From: an uncultured Eubacteriales bacterium
GTDB lineage: Bacteria > Bacillota > Clostridia > Peptostreptococcales > Anaerovoracaceae
Assembly (NCBI GenBank): GCA_900545135.1
Contig: UQXL01000016.1
Span: 1-56,491, forward strand
Direction: 5' to 3'
DNA length: 56,491 nucleotides
Of this stretch, positions 1-8,793 are shown piece after piece (position 1 is the stretch's first letter; each line of letters begins with the position of its first letter). The translations under genes were made by a program, and so were the position numbers. A model generated the notes under the pieces. That model did no database searches and was not told the origin of the DNA. It saw only the letters and a list, made by a program, of their open reading frames with translations.

Positions 1-76
<76 letters not shown>

Positions 77-97
77 TGAGCTGCGGGCTTATTACTC

Positions 98-358
98 AAT
101 GTTGTAAATTTTTTAAAAAGCTATAAAATTTACAACATTACAGCTGTTATACAGCCTTAATTCAATATGAAAATAAGGAAATGTTGTAGAATTTCAGAAA
201 AATCTAAAAAACTACAACATACCTCATGGATTATGTTGTAAAATTTTGATAAAATGAGAAAATCTACAACACTAGGCGTTTTTCTACCGTAAAGGCTGCT
301 TCAAATTGCAGAAATGTTGTATAATTATATAAAATTAGCAAATTTTACAACATTTCTG
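98..358. repeat. Palindrome cluster A: four 40-bp ATGTTG...CAACAT units
   Basis: Four imperfect palindromes lie at 99-138, 181-220, 233-272 and 314-353, each exactly 40 bp. The first has perfect 15-bp arms (AATGTTGTAAATTTT and its complement, 98-139). The last extends outward to CAGAAATGTTGTA and its complement (309-358). The third ends CAACAC instead of CAACAT. Interiors are AT-rich and not conserved. Spacing between units is irregular, no T-tract follows, and no ORF is present. The function is unknown. Confidence 0.85.
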
Positions 359-360
359 AT

Positions 361-556
361 AACGCCGTTCGGCAGATTGTAGGACGTTAGAATGTCCGTA
401 AAGGATTATAACGGCTTCGCCGCAAGGAAGCGTTCATTGAAACGCTGTTTGCCGAACTGGAGGACGTTAGAATTAGAATAAACGCAAAATCGTACTGGTC
501 GGCTTCGCCGCAAAACACAGGGTTTGCTGAACCACTTTGCCATACTAGATTTGTGG
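361..556 (+). repeat. Second repeat family, copy 1 (80-bp period)
   Basis: A 33-bp subunit beginning AACGCYGTTYG and ending GGACGTTAGAAT occurs at 361-393 and again at 441-473, an 80-bp period. The intervening part contains TAACGGCTTCGCCGC. The stretch continues through a second GGCTTCGCCGCAA (about 502-514) to about 556. The same order of blocks occurs on the opposite strand at 24965-25123. There is no coding capacity. I do not recognise the family. Confidence 0.7.
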
Positions 557-634
557 TATAAAGAAAAAAACGTCATTTAAACATGCATAGCATAAATATG
601 ATAATATTTGATATATTTGATTAACGAGGTAAGA

Positions 635-1138
635 ATGGAAAAAGCAGAACAGAGAACTAAGACTTTGGAGGCGGTAAGGTGGCTCGCGCCGCTTCCTGCA
701 CTTGTAATATATATAGCAACCAACGGAGTTTTTGCAGACTGGATATCCATAATCCTGGTACTTGGATTTTTGCTTGGATTTTCAGGGATATGCAATGCTG
801 AGAAAAAGAGAATCGTCTGGGAAAACATAGTAAAAGATATAAGAAACGCCCTGAATGAGGTCGGCCAGAAAGAAGCTATATTCGAAGTGAAGACCATAAA
901 GATAGGCATGGTCGTAAGAGTGTACCTGGTGAAGGCAAAGCAGAGATCGGCCGCATGCAGCAAGGCCATAGTAAAGAGCGTTTCCGAAGGCTGGTACAGA
1001 CGTTATATCTGCGCCACTCAGATCATAGATCTGCATAAGAAAGAAGACCTCAAGGACGCTAAACTGATACTCGACGATGATCTGCTGAACGACATGAAAG
1101 AAAAGCTGGAAGAACGAAGGAGAAACAGGAAAAAATGA
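635..1138 (+). CDS. Hypothetical membrane protein with two N-terminal TM segments
   Basis: A 167-residue protein. The ATG at 635 is chosen over an upstream TTG because GAGGT lies at 626-630. The N-terminus holds two hydrophobic stretches (about residues 18-33 and 37-55, including a LGFLLGFSG run) separated by a short polar turn. A soluble, highly charged C-terminal domain of about 110 residues follows, ending in a basic RRRNRKK tail. This predicts a membrane-anchored cytoplasmic protein. Its stop overlaps the next start (ATGA), so it is translationally coupled to the DUF3842 gene. I do not recognise a family for it. Confidence 0.75.
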   Translation: MEKAEQRTKTLEAVRWLAPLPALVIYIATNGVFADWISIILVLGFLLGFSGICNAEKKRIVWENIVKDIRNALNEVGQKEAIFEVKTIKIGMVVRVYLVKAKQRSAACSKAIVKSVSEGWYRRYICATQIIDLHKKEDLKDAKLILDDDLLNDMKEKLEERRRNRKK

Positions 1139-1551
1139 AGAATATTCTTGTAATAGACGGCCAGGGCGGTATGATGGGAAAGCAGATAGTCGAGGCTATA
1201 AGAAAAATTTTGCCTGACGATGAAATTACAGCTGTAGGGACGAATATTTCAGCGACGGGAAGCATGCTGAAGGCAGGAGCCAATAACGGGGCGACCGGGG
1301 AAAACGCCGTGATCGTATGCGCAAGAACAGCCGACATAATCGTGGGACCGGTGGGAATCGCCATAGCCGATTCACTGCTGGGCGAGATAACGCCGGCGAT
1401 GGCGCAGGCAGTGGGACAGAGCAGAGCAAAAAAAGTCCTGATACCCGTCAATAAGTGCAACAACATAATAATCGGAGTAAGCGAGAAAAAAACTTCCGAG
1501 CTGATAAGAGAAGCCATAGAAAAGATAGAGGAAATCAGCAGGGAAAGCTGA
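1135..1551 (+). CDS. DUF3842 family protein
   Basis: A 138-residue protein matching the DUF3842 family as I know it. It has a Rossmann-like N-terminus (VIDGQGGMMGKQI, residues 6-18) with a glycine-rich turn. Conserved segments follow: AVGTNISATGSMLKAGA, GATGENAVIVCARTADIIVG, and a C-terminal CNNIIIGV strand. The function is unknown. The GQGGMMG loop suggests binding of a nucleotide or another small ligand, which is inference. The start overlaps the stop of the upstream membrane-protein gene, so the two probably form a unit. A hairpin terminator follows at 1581. Confidence 0.85.
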   Translation: MKNILVIDGQGGMMGKQIVEAIRKILPDDEITAVGTNISATGSMLKAGANNGATGENAVIVCARTADIIVGPVGIAIADSLLGEITPAMAQAVGQSRAKKVLIPVNKCNNIIIGVSEKKTSELIREAIEKIEEISRES

Positions 1552-1580
1552 GTCAGTTTTCGCCGGATTGTATTCATAAG

Positions 1581-1608
1581 GTACAAGTTAAAAACTTGTA
1601 TCTTTTTT
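1581..1608 (+). terminator. Intrinsic terminator after the DUF3842 gene
   Basis: TACAAGTT (1582-1589), a short A loop, then the complement AACTTGTA (1593-1600), followed directly by TCTTTTTTAT. A perfect 8-bp stem with a T-tract, 30 bp after the stop codon. Confidence 0.8.
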
Positions 1609-1654
1609 ATCGCTTCTTTTCCGCAGAGAAAAAGGAGAACAGAGCGGCAGATGC

Positions 1655-1860
1655 TCTGCGTTCGGCTGCTGGCAAAAGCGCCCTGCCGCAGAGAAAAGCG
1701 CCCGGCTGCAGACAAAAGCGCGGCGGGGAAAGAACAAAGAAAAAGCGAAGACAAAACAAAGACAAAACATGAGGCAGGACGGAGAACATTTAGAGGCCGT
1801 GAGTCATATCAATGATAGCAGGCAGGTATCCGCCGGCCGTTTTTTGTTTAGGGATATAGG
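1655..1860. other. Intergenic: imperfect GC-rich repeats and hairpin upstream of aspartokinase
   Basis: About three imperfect copies of a CTGC..A.AAAAGCGC motif lie at 1668-1722. Further on, GGCCG (about 1793) can pair with CGGCC (about 1836), followed by GTTTTTTG, which looks like a terminator or attenuator. I looked for a lysine riboswitch because of the downstream aspartokinase and did not recognise one. No gene is seen in this 424-bp gap. Confidence 0.4.
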
Positions 1861-1898
1861 CGGGTCACAACTGTTTTTGTTTGAAAAGCCAAAACTAA

Positions 1899-1927
1899 TT
1901 GAAATTTCCAGGGTTTTGTAATATAAT
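1899..1927 (+). promoter_or_regulatory. SigA-type promoter of the aspartokinase gene
   Basis: TTGAAA (1899-1904), a 17-bp spacer, and TATAAT (1922-1927). The start codon is at 1976, with GAGGAAGG as ribosome-binding site, leaving a short leader. Confidence 0.75.
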
Positions 1928-1975
1928 ATGATTTTAAGTTACATAAGATTTTTTTGAGGAAGGAAAGACCTAAAA

Positions 1976-3310
1976 ATGGGCATAAAAGTAGCAAAATTCG
2001 GAGGTTCATCTGTCGCCGACGGAATTCAACTGACTAAGACTAAACAGATAATAGAACAAGACCCTGACAGAAAATATATAGTAGTTTCGGCGCCCGGCAA
2101 GAGATTCGAGGGAGACAACAAGATAACGGATTTGCTTTACCTGTGCAAAACTCACATAGACCACAATCTTCCCTACGACCAGATATTTCAGGTCGTATGC
2201 GACAGATACATGGCGGTAGAAGTCAATCTGGGGATAGATGTGGACTTGTTAAAATATTTAGACGAGATAAAGGAAAACTTAAAGAATAATCCTACGGCCG
2301 ATTACGTGGCTTCAAGAGGCGAATTCCTAAACGCCGTGTTGGTGGCCGCTTTCCTGGGCTTTGACTTTGTGGACACGGCGCCTCTGATAAAGTTCGACAG
2401 CAGAGGCAAGATCATGATGGAAGAGACAGACAAGGCTCTCAGAGAGGAACTGCTCAAACATGAAAACGCCGTACTGCCCGGATTTTACGGTTCAACACCG
2501 GACGGCAACATCAAGACGTTTTCAAGGGGAGGCTCTGACATCACGGGAGCGCTGGTGGCAAGAGCGCTGAAAGCAGACGTTTACGAAAACTGGACTGACG
2601 TTTCAGGTTTTCTGATGGCAGACCCAAGAATCGTTAAAAATCCTAAGCAGATAAAGACCATTTCATATAAGGAACTGAGGGAACTTTCATATATGGGAGC
2701 CAGCGTTCTTCACGAGGATGCCATTTACCCGGCCAGGATGGCCAATGTGCCTATAAACATCAAGAACACCAATATTCCTGAAGATTACGGAACGATGATA
2801 GTCGGAGAAGCGGATTTTGAGGAATCTCCTTCCAAGGGAAGAGTCGTGACAGGAATCGCCGGAAGCAAGGACTTCACCGTCGTTGCCCTTTACAAGAATA
2901 TGATGAGCAGCGAAAGAGGCTTTGTGAGACGAATCCTGGGAATTTTGGACGACTATGACATAAACTTTGAGCACCTGCCGAGCGGCATAGATACAGTTTC
3001 TGTAGTAATGTCCAACAAAGCCATCGGAGACAGACTGGATGAAGTTCTGGACGCTTTCCGGTCCAGGCTCCAGCCGGACAGCATAGACGTGATAGAAGAC
3101 GTGGCGCTCATAGCTACCGTCGGACGCAGGATGTCCTTCAGAGTGGGAGTTGCAGCCAGGCTGTTCAAGGCTCTCAGCGACGCCAAAGTCAATATTAGGA
3201 TGATAGATCAGGGTTCAAGTGAAATGAACATAATCGTAGGCGTAGACAATAAAGATTTTGAGAAAGCCGTGAGAGCTATATACGACGCTTTCAGCGAGGA
3301 GGAACAATAA
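1976..3310 (+). CDS. lysC: Aspartate kinase
   Basis: A 444-residue monofunctional aspartokinase, which phosphorylates aspartate as the first step toward lysine, threonine, methionine and diaminopimelate. The N-terminal amino-acid-kinase domain starts with KFGGSSVA (residues 7-14). SRGGSDITGA (residues 183-192) is the substrate and nucleotide loop. Two C-terminal ACT domains span about residues 290-440 and are the usual site of feedback inhibition. The length matches the lysC/AK-III class. It has its own promoter at 1899-1927. The stop is followed immediately by the ATG of the next gene, so the two are likely cotranscribed. The specific isozyme (lysine- or threonine-sensitive) cannot be told from sequence alone. 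Confidence 0.93.
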   Translation: MGIKVAKFGGSSVADGIQLTKTKQIIEQDPDRKYIVVSAPGKRFEGDNKITDLLYLCKTHIDHNLPYDQIFQVVCDRYMAVEVNLGIDVDLLKYLDEIKENLKNNPTADYVASRGEFLNAVLVAAFLGFDFVDTAPLIKFDSRGKIMMEETDKALREELLKHENAVLPGFYGSTPDGNIKTFSRGGSDITGALVARALKADVYENWTDVSGFLMADPRIVKNPKQIKTISYKELRELSYMGASVLHEDAIYPARMANVPINIKNTNIPEDYGTMIVGEADFEESPSKGRVVTGIAGSKDFTVVALYKNMMSSERGFVRRILGILDDYDINFEHLPSGIDTVSVVMSNKAIGDRLDEVLDAFRSRLQPDSIDVIEDVALIATVGRRMSFRVGVAARLFKALSDAKVNIRMIDQGSSEMNIIVGVDNKDFEKAVRAIYDAFSEEEQ

Positions 3311-3925
3311 ATGAAAAAACTTGTAACGATAAGCCGTGAATTCGGCAGCGGCGGAAGGATAATAGGCAAGCTTCTCGCCGAAAAACTAAACGTTCCTTTT
3401 TATGATAAAGAGGTAATAGAGATGGCCGCCAGTGAAAGCGGATTTTCCGAAGAGCTTATGGAAAACGCCGAGCTAAAGGCTAAGAACAGCTTTGCCTACA
3501 GCCTGTCATCGGCCGCCAATTTCAGCGACGGCATCGGCGTCAACGGACTTTCAGTCAACGAAAAGCTGTTTTTGGCACAGTTTCAGGTCATAAAGGAGAT
3601 CGGCGAAAGGGGCGAGGGCGTCATTATAGGAAGATGCGCCGACTATGTGCTCAAGGATATTCCCGGCGTCACCAACGCTTTTATCTACGGAGAATATGAG
3701 GACAGGGTAAAGCGCGCCGTGGAAAAATACGGAGTAAATAAAAAAGAGGCGGACCGCATCGTCTCTTCATACGATAAAGCCCGCGAAAATTACTACAATT
3801 ATCACACCAGCCGCAAATGGGGCGAATACAGGAACTATAATCTGTCGATTGACAGCAGTTATATAAGTGAAGAAGAAGCGGCAAACCTGATTGCCGATTA
3901 TGTGGAAAGGAGAACTTACAGATGA
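3311..3925 (+). CDS. Cytidylate kinase-like family protein
   Basis: A 204-residue P-loop protein of the cytidylate-kinase-like family. The N-terminus has ISREFGSGGRIIGKLLAEKL (residues 7-26), a nucleotide-binding loop with GSGG in place of a canonical Walker A. FYDKEVIEMAA follows, and IIGRCADYVL near residue 100 is typical of the family. A charged region around residues 140-165 (DRIVSSYDKARENYYNYHT) resembles the lid. True CMP kinases have a canonical GPAGSGKS loop, so this is a paralogue of unknown substrate. It begins one base after the lysC stop. Confidence 0.82.
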   Translation: MKKLVTISREFGSGGRIIGKLLAEKLNVPFYDKEVIEMAASESGFSEELMENAELKAKNSFAYSLSSAANFSDGIGVNGLSVNEKLFLAQFQVIKEIGERGEGVIIGRCADYVLKDIPGVTNAFIYGEYEDRVKRAVEKYGVNKKEADRIVSSYDKARENYYNYHTSRKWGEYRNYNLSIDSSYISEEEAANLIADYVERRTYR

Positions 3926-4086
3926 TGAGATGTTCGGATAAAAAGAATCAAATTAGATACGGCGGAAAAGCCGTGAACAAGAAAGTGCTGATAGCCGCAG
4001 CCGCCTGCGCGGGACTGGCTGCCTGCGTGACAGCGGCAGTGACCGTAAATTTCTTTGTAAAAAAATCAAAGGCTTCTAAGGAATAG
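3922..4086 (+). CDS. Small single-pass membrane protein (54 aa)
   Basis: A short ORF starting ATGATGAG at 3922 and overlapping the preceding stop codon (ATGA). AAAGGAGA lies about 8 bp upstream. The product has a basic, polar N-terminus of about 20 residues. A hydrophobic alanine-rich helix follows (about residues 22-45, with two cysteines), then a basic tail (VKKSKASKE). It is probably a small inner-membrane protein, translationally coupled to the kinase-like gene and placed just before metG. I do not recognise a family. Confidence 0.6.
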   Translation: MMRCSDKKNQIRYGGKAVNKKVLIAAAACAGLAACVTAAVTVNFFVKKSKASKE

Positions 4087-4096
4087 AAGGAAAGGG

Positions 4097-6043
4097 ATGA
4101 ATACGATGGCAGAAAAAGCAGATAAAGGAACTTATTATATAACGACTCCTATCTATTATCCCAGCTCGAACCTGCACGTGGGACATACCTACTGCACCGT
4201 CATGGCTGATGCCATGGCCAGGTTCAAGAGGCTGAGCGGCTATGACGTGCGCTTTCTCACTGGAACCGACGAGCACGGACAGAAGATAGAGACTCTGGCC
4301 AAGGAAAAGGGAGTTACGCCTCAGGCTTATGTGGACAACATAGTCGACGGAATCAAAAAACTCTGGGAGACGATGGAAATTTCCTATGACGATTTCATCC
4401 GTACCACCGAGCCGCGCCACATAAAGAGAGTACAGGCTATCTTCATGCAGATGTACGAAAAGGGCGACATATACAAAGGCGAGTACGAGGGGCTGTACTG
4501 CACGCCATGCGAGTCTTTCTGGACGGAAAGCCAGCTGGTGAACGGCTGCTGTCCTGACTGCGGCCGCCCTGTAACCGCTGCCAAGGAGGAAGCATATTTC
4601 TTCAAGCTTTCCAAGTACGCGGACAAGCTGCTCGACCTGTTTGAGACCAACCCGGATTTTCTCCAGCCTGAAAGCAGGAGAAACGAGATGATTTCTTTCA
4701 TAAAGCAGGGCCTTGACGACCTCTGCATTTCAAGATCGACCTTTGACTGGGGCATACCGGTTCCAATCGACGAGAAGCACGTGATATACGTATGGCTTGA
4801 CGCTCTGACCAACTATATCACAGCCCTCGGGTATCCTGACGAGCCGGAGCTTTATGAGAAATACTGGCCTGCCAACGTTCATCTTGTAGGAAAGGAAATC
4901 GTGAGATTCCATTCGATAATCTGGCCGGCAATGCTGATGAGCGCCGGAATTCCGCTGCCTAAGCAGGTTCTGGGCCACGGCTGGCTGCTTCTGGGCGGGG
5001 AAAAAGTTTCCAAGTCCAAAGCCGCCAAGGGCAACGACGTGGTGGACCCTGTCATCCTGATCGAACGTTACGGCATAGACGCCTTGAAATATTTCCTTCT
5101 CCGCGAATATACTTTCGGACAGGACGGCGTATTTACCAACGAAGTGATGCTGAAGCGCATGAATTACGATCTGGCCAACGACTTGGGAAATCTCGTTTCA
5201 AGAACTGTTTCCATGATAGAAAAATATTGCGGAGGAACCGTTCCTAAAGCAGAAACCGCAGACGAGACCGACGAGGATCTGAAACAGATCGCGGTGGGCG
5301 CGGCGGCCAAAGTTGAGGAACAGATGGACAAATTCGCCTTTAACATGGCCCTTGAGGAGATCTGGATCCTCGTAAGGCGCGCCAACAAATATATCGACGA
5401 AAAATCACCATGGATACTGGCCAAGGACGAGAGCAAGAAAGCCGAGCTGAATACTGTTATGCACAATCTGGCCGAGTCCATAAGGATAATTTCCATACTG
5501 ATATATCCGTTCATGCACACCACCAGCAAGGAGATAAGAAAGCAGATGGGCCTCTGGTATTCCGACGTGGTCTGGGAGGACGCTTTCACATTTGAGATGA
5601 TGTGCGGAGAACAGGTCAAGAAAGGAAATCCTATCTTCCCTAGACTGGACATAGAGAAGGAGCTGGAAGAACTTCAGGCTCTCAATAAACCGGCAGAGCC
5701 GACAAGTATTCCGCTGGAATTAAAGCCGGAGATAACCTATGAAGATTTTGACAAGATAGACTTCAGGGTAGGGACCATTTTAAAAGCTGAAAAGCACCCT
5801 AAGGCCGACAAGCTTCTGGTCTTCCAGGTGAAGATGGGAACCGAGCTGCGTCAGGTGGTGAGCGGCGTGGCCAACGATTTTAAACCTGAGGAAATGGTGG
5901 GCCAGAAAGTGATAGTAGTGGCCAACCTCAAGCCTCGCCAGCTCAGAGGCATGGAATCGAAGGGCATGCTGCTGTTTGCGGAAAACGGCAAACGCTGCGA
6001 AATCGTGACCACCTCCGCCCCTGACGGCGAAGTGGTCAGCTGA
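4097..6043 (+). CDS. metG: Methionyl-tRNA synthetase
   Basis: A 648-residue class I aminoacyl-tRNA synthetase that charges tRNA-Met. The HIGH-type signature is HVGH (residues 27-30) after TTPIYYPSS. A zinc-knuckle region with CTPC and CCPDCG follows near residues 135-155. The KMSKS-type loop is KVSKS (near residue 304). The C-terminal 100 residues form an EMAP/Trbp111-like tRNA-binding domain (DFRVGTILKAEKHPKADKL), which makes the dimeric form common in Firmicutes. AGGAAAGGG precedes the ATG at 4097. A second in-frame ATG at 4106 is an alternative start. Confidence 0.95.
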   Translation: MNTMAEKADKGTYYITTPIYYPSSNLHVGHTYCTVMADAMARFKRLSGYDVRFLTGTDEHGQKIETLAKEKGVTPQAYVDNIVDGIKKLWETMEISYDDFIRTTEPRHIKRVQAIFMQMYEKGDIYKGEYEGLYCTPCESFWTESQLVNGCCPDCGRPVTAAKEEAYFFKLSKYADKLLDLFETNPDFLQPESRRNEMISFIKQGLDDLCISRSTFDWGIPVPIDEKHVIYVWLDALTNYITALGYPDEPELYEKYWPANVHLVGKEIVRFHSIIWPAMLMSAGIPLPKQVLGHGWLLLGGEKVSKSKAAKGNDVVDPVILIERYGIDALKYFLLREYTFGQDGVFTNEVMLKRMNYDLANDLGNLVSRTVSMIEKYCGGTVPKAETADETDEDLKQIAVGAAAKVEEQMDKFAFNMALEEIWILVRRANKYIDEKSPWILAKDESKKAELNTVMHNLAESIRIISILIYPFMHTTSKEIRKQMGLWYSDVVWEDAFTFEMMCGEQVKKGNPIFPRLDIEKELEELQALNKPAEPTSIPLELKPEITYEDFDKIDFRVGTILKAEKHPKADKLLVFQVKMGTELRQVVSGVANDFKPEEMVGQKVIVVANLKPRQLRGMESKGMLLFAENGKRCEIVTTSAPDGEVVS

Positions 6044-6246
6044 TAGATATAGGAGAAACGCCAGCGGCCTCTGGCCGCTGCTTGCAGCCTGCGAGAAACA
6101 AGCTTTGCAGCGACGATGGGACGAAGGCCGGCGAATCAATTGAATTGTTGACGAGGGCTGCGGCCGCAAAATAGAAAGCTGATTTTGCGCGAGGACCTCG
6201 GCCGCAGAGAGATATGCGGCGAGAAATGCGCTGAACGGAGAGAATT
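6044..6246. other. GC-rich intergenic region with hairpin
   Basis: The metG-tatD gap holds a perfect inverted repeat, CAGCGGCC TCT GGCCGCTG (6062-6080), with no T-tract. CGGCCGCA then recurs near 6162 and 6200. It may be a rho-type or REP-like structure. No gene is seen. Confidence 0.45.
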
Positions 6247-7077
6247 ATGCTGTTTGATTCACATGCACATATAAATAACGACAGTTACACCGACGAAGAG
6301 CGGGAAGAACTGATAAAGGAGATAGAGAACTCAGACCTCGGCTATGTGATGGACATCGGTTTTGATCTTGAGAGCTCTCTCAGGGCGACAGAGCACGCCA
6401 AGCGCTTCTCATGGTGCTACGCGGCCGTAGGCATACATCCCCACGATGCGAAGAGCATGGATGAGGACGTGCTAACGATGATAAAAGGTCTGGCGAAGAA
6501 GGACAAAGTGCAGGCCATCGGCGAGATTGGGCTGGACTTTCATTACAACAATTCCGAGCCGGACGTGCAGGAATACTGGTTCCGCCGGCAGATACGCCTG
6601 GCCAACGAGCTGAGGCTGCCGATAGTGATCCATTCAAGAGACGCAGATCAGCGCACCATGGATATACTTAAAGAGGAAAACGCCTTTTCAGCTGAAAGAT
6701 GCAGCTGGTTCCCGAAACGCCGCGGGCCCGGCGGCGCCCTTGAAAAGGACGCTCGCGTGCTTCTCCATTGTTTCAGCGGAAGCCGCGAGCTTGGACAGCA
6801 GTATGTCAGACTGGGAGCGACGCTGTCCGTCGCCGGGCCGGTGACATACAAGAACAACCGCAGAACGGTGGAAATGGTCGAGGCGATACCTATAGAATAT
6901 CTGCTGGCTGAGACTGATGCTCCTTACCTGACGCCGGTGCCTTTCAGGGGAAAGCCCAACAAATCTCCGTATGTGGAATATACGGTGCGCAAGATGGCTG
7001 AAATCAAAGGCATATCTTATGAGGAGACCGCCAGAAAAACGCTGGAAAACGCCAAGGCGTTTTTCGATATAGAATAG
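6247..7077 (+). CDS. tatD: TatD family metal-dependent hydrolase/DNase
   Basis: A 276-residue TIM-barrel hydrolase of the TatD family. Metal-binding HAH is in DSHAHIN (residues 4-10). IGEIGLDFHY (about residues 98-107) supplies the conserved Glu. VIHSRDA and LLHCFSGS supply further His ligands, and AETDAPYLTPVP supplies the conserved Asp. Members act as 3'-5' deoxyribonucleases. The ORF carries about 15 extra residues around 147-163 (RCSWFPKRRGPGG) compared with the usual 255-260, a lineage-specific insertion. Placement next to metG is common in Firmicutes. CGGAGAG lies before the ATG. Confidence 0.92.
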   Translation: MLFDSHAHINNDSYTDEEREELIKEIENSDLGYVMDIGFDLESSLRATEHAKRFSWCYAAVGIHPHDAKSMDEDVLTMIKGLAKKDKVQAIGEIGLDFHYNNSEPDVQEYWFRRQIRLANELRLPIVIHSRDADQRTMDILKEENAFSAERCSWFPKRRGPGGALEKDARVLLHCFSGSRELGQQYVRLGATLSVAGPVTYKNNRRTVEMVEAIPIEYLLAETDAPYLTPVPFRGKPNKSPYVEYTVRKMAEIKGISYEETARKTLENAKAFFDIE

Positions 7078-7111
7078 TAGAATTCAAATATTTTGGGAGG
7101 AAACATAATAA

Positions 7112-7570
7112 ATGGAAAAACGCAAGTCCAAATTTTTAATTTATTTCTTCACTCTGATGGCCGTTGAATTTCCGGTAATTTGGTTTGCCAGAGATCTTGC
7201 ATCTGGATTTTTAGTGCTTGCCATTCTCGGCGGCGGTATAGCGCATTTCTTCTTATTTATCATCGGCGCGGCGCTGCTCAACGGAGTGATAAACAAAAAA
7301 TTTGAGAACGAATATAATCCTATTCTGGAAGCTTATAAAGAGGACAACGACGCCAGAAAGCTGCTCGACAGCCTGAAAAATATGAACAACAAACCTCGCA
7401 GCCTCATGATGCACAACGTTTATAATTTTACCCTTTCGACTGCGTATTATGAGCTGGGTGAGAAATATGCCGCACTGACTGCGCTGAATAATATCAACAC
7501 CGCGGACGGACGTCTGGCCAGGGAAGTTGTAAAACAGCGGGAAAAAGTAAGCCAGCTTCCTGACGAATAG
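7112..7570 (+). CDS. Hypothetical membrane protein
   Basis: A 152-residue protein starting after GGGAGGAAAC. Two hydrophobic segments (about residues 8-24 and 28-55) are followed by a soluble helical domain of about 95 residues. The latter contains NKKFENEYNPILEAY and a helix pair that looks TPR-like (TLSTAYYELGEKYAALTALNNI). It is probably a membrane-anchored protein with a cytoplasmic helical repeat. I do not recognise a family. Confidence 0.72.
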   Translation: MEKRKSKFLIYFFTLMAVEFPVIWFARDLASGFLVLAILGGGIAHFFLFIIGAALLNGVINKKFENEYNPILEAYKEDNDARKLLDSLKNMNNKPRSLMMHNVYNFTLSTAYYELGEKYAALTALNNINTADGRLAREVVKQREKVSQLPDE

Positions 7571-7620
7571 TAAGAGAGAAAGGAACGGCATTTGAGAATT
7601 CTTCTTTTCGTGTTCCCGGA

Positions 7621-7649
7621 TTCGACATCTTACGCGTTTTGATTATGCT
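7621..7649 (+). promoter_or_regulatory. Predicted SigA-type promoter
   Basis: TTCGAC (7621-7626), a 17-bp spacer, and TATGCT (7644-7649). The expected start of transcription (about 7656) lies only a few bases before the ATG at 7661. The mRNA would therefore be nearly leaderless unless translation starts at the ATG at 7709. Confidence 0.5.
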
Positions 7650-7660
7650 AACATGGTGTC

Positions 7661-8335
7661 ATGGAAATCGAAAAGAATGTGGAAATTGAAAAAATAAGAA
7701 AAGGCCGCATGGTGTCCTCGGCCGCAGCAGGAGACAGCGGCGATGCGGCTGTCTCCTGCAGGCTGCCGGACGGCAGCCTAGCCTTCATTCTGTCGGACGG
7801 CATGGGCAAGGGAATGAAGGCGGCGGCGGAGAGTCAGGCTGTCATAAGTAAACTGCGAAAGCTCCTTAAAGAAGGAGTTTCAGTTGCCCGTGCCATAAAA
7901 GAAGTCAACATCAGCATGATAGAGCAGAGTGGACGCGAATACAGCTTTGCAACCTTGGATTTGACGATAATAGATCAGAAGACTGGCCGTGCGAAATTCT
8001 ACAAGATGGGAGCGGCCTTATCTTTTATGCTGAGAAATGGCAAGATAAGGAGAATAGAACAGCCGGCCCTGCCTGTTGGAATAATCCCCAGCTTAAAGCT
8101 GACTCATGTAACAGCCAAACTCCGCCCGGGCGACGTCCTAGTGATGGTTTCAGACGGAATCACGGAAGCAGACAGGAACGATTTGTCTGCAGGGTGGCTG
8201 GAAGAATATCTCATAAAAAACGCCCACTCAATGGGTCCACGAGTTTTAGCGGGAAGAATCGTATCCGAAGCTAAAACACGTTACCGCAGCCGAGAACTTG
8301 ATGACCTGACGGCCGTGGTGGTGAAAATAGAATAG
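7661..8335 (+). CDS. PP2C/SpoIIE-type serine phosphatase domain protein
   Basis: A 224-residue stand-alone PP2C-like phosphatase of the SpoIIE/RsbU class. Metal-binding motifs are GDSGDA (residues 25-30), SDGMGKGMKAA (about residues 46-56), VSDGITEAD (about residues 166-174) and C-terminal DDLTAVVVKI. Relatives dephosphorylate anti-anti-sigma factors or other Ser/Thr phosphoproteins. No sensor, membrane or receiver domain is attached, so it resembles only the catalytic end of SpoIIE. No anti-sigma partner is adjacent. There is no clear ribosome-binding site at 7661. An in-frame ATG at 7709 is preceded by AAGAAAAGG and is an alternative start. Confidence 0.85.
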   Translation: MEIEKNVEIEKIRKGRMVSSAAAGDSGDAAVSCRLPDGSLAFILSDGMGKGMKAAAESQAVISKLRKLLKEGVSVARAIKEVNISMIEQSGREYSFATLDLTIIDQKTGRAKFYKMGAALSFMLRNGKIRRIEQPALPVGIIPSLKLTHVTAKLRPGDVLVMVSDGITEADRNDLSAGWLEEYLIKNAHSMGPRVLAGRIVSEAKTRYRSRELDDLTAVVVKIE

Positions 8336-8493
8336 CGTTTTGTATAAACCTTTGCTTTCCCTGCGGCTTGATGTCGCCGTCATGCGGTTTCACCTTTGCT
8401 TTGCGGGGAATTAAAAAACTCGCCGCCGGTTAGTATTTCCTCGCCAGGCGGCTCAGACAGTTTTAATTTTCAGCCGCAAGGAAGGGAGACCGC

Positions 8494-8793
8494 GTGACAA
8501 AACGTAAAAAGAGTGTCATTATCGCTGCTATATGCGCTCTGATGATGACAGGATATTTTACGATGACGAAAATCGGTGCGTTGAGGCTTGCTATCATAAC
8601 TTCGGGATACCCATTGAGCGCATTTACATTTGAATTGATGGACGAGTCGTATACATTTTATACAGCTGAAAATCAGACTGCGTATTCTCTGGAAAACCCG
8701 CCGGTTCATAAACCTACCCGGTCGGAACTTGTCAACTGGGTCGTGACAAAACATGGGATTTTTTATACGGCCCATTATTATGGCTGGGGATAA
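8494..8793 (+). CDS. Small secreted or membrane-anchored hypothetical protein
   Basis: A 99-residue ORF with a GTG start at 8494, preceded by AAGGGAGA. The N-terminus is signal-like: TKRKK followed by a hydrophobic stretch (about residues 7-22). The remainder is rich in aromatic residues (YTFYTAENQTAY, IFYTAHYYGWG). It probably is exported or anchored. I do not recognise a family. The 158-bp gap before it shows no clear promoter. Confidence 0.55.
   Translation: MTKRKKSVIIAAICALMMTGYFTMTKIGALRLAIITSGYPLSAFTFELMDESYTFYTAENQTAYSLENPPVHKPTRSELVNWVVTKHGIFYTAHYYGWG

Noticed and set aside
98..358. Palindromic units as integron attC sites
   Set aside because: attC sites start RYYYAAC and end GTTRRRY. 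These units have the opposite order, and GTTGTA does not fit GTTRRR. No integron integrase is present.
1552..1975. Lysine riboswitch before aspartokinase
   Set aside because: No L-box conserved blocks could be recognised; only a short hairpin and repeats are present.
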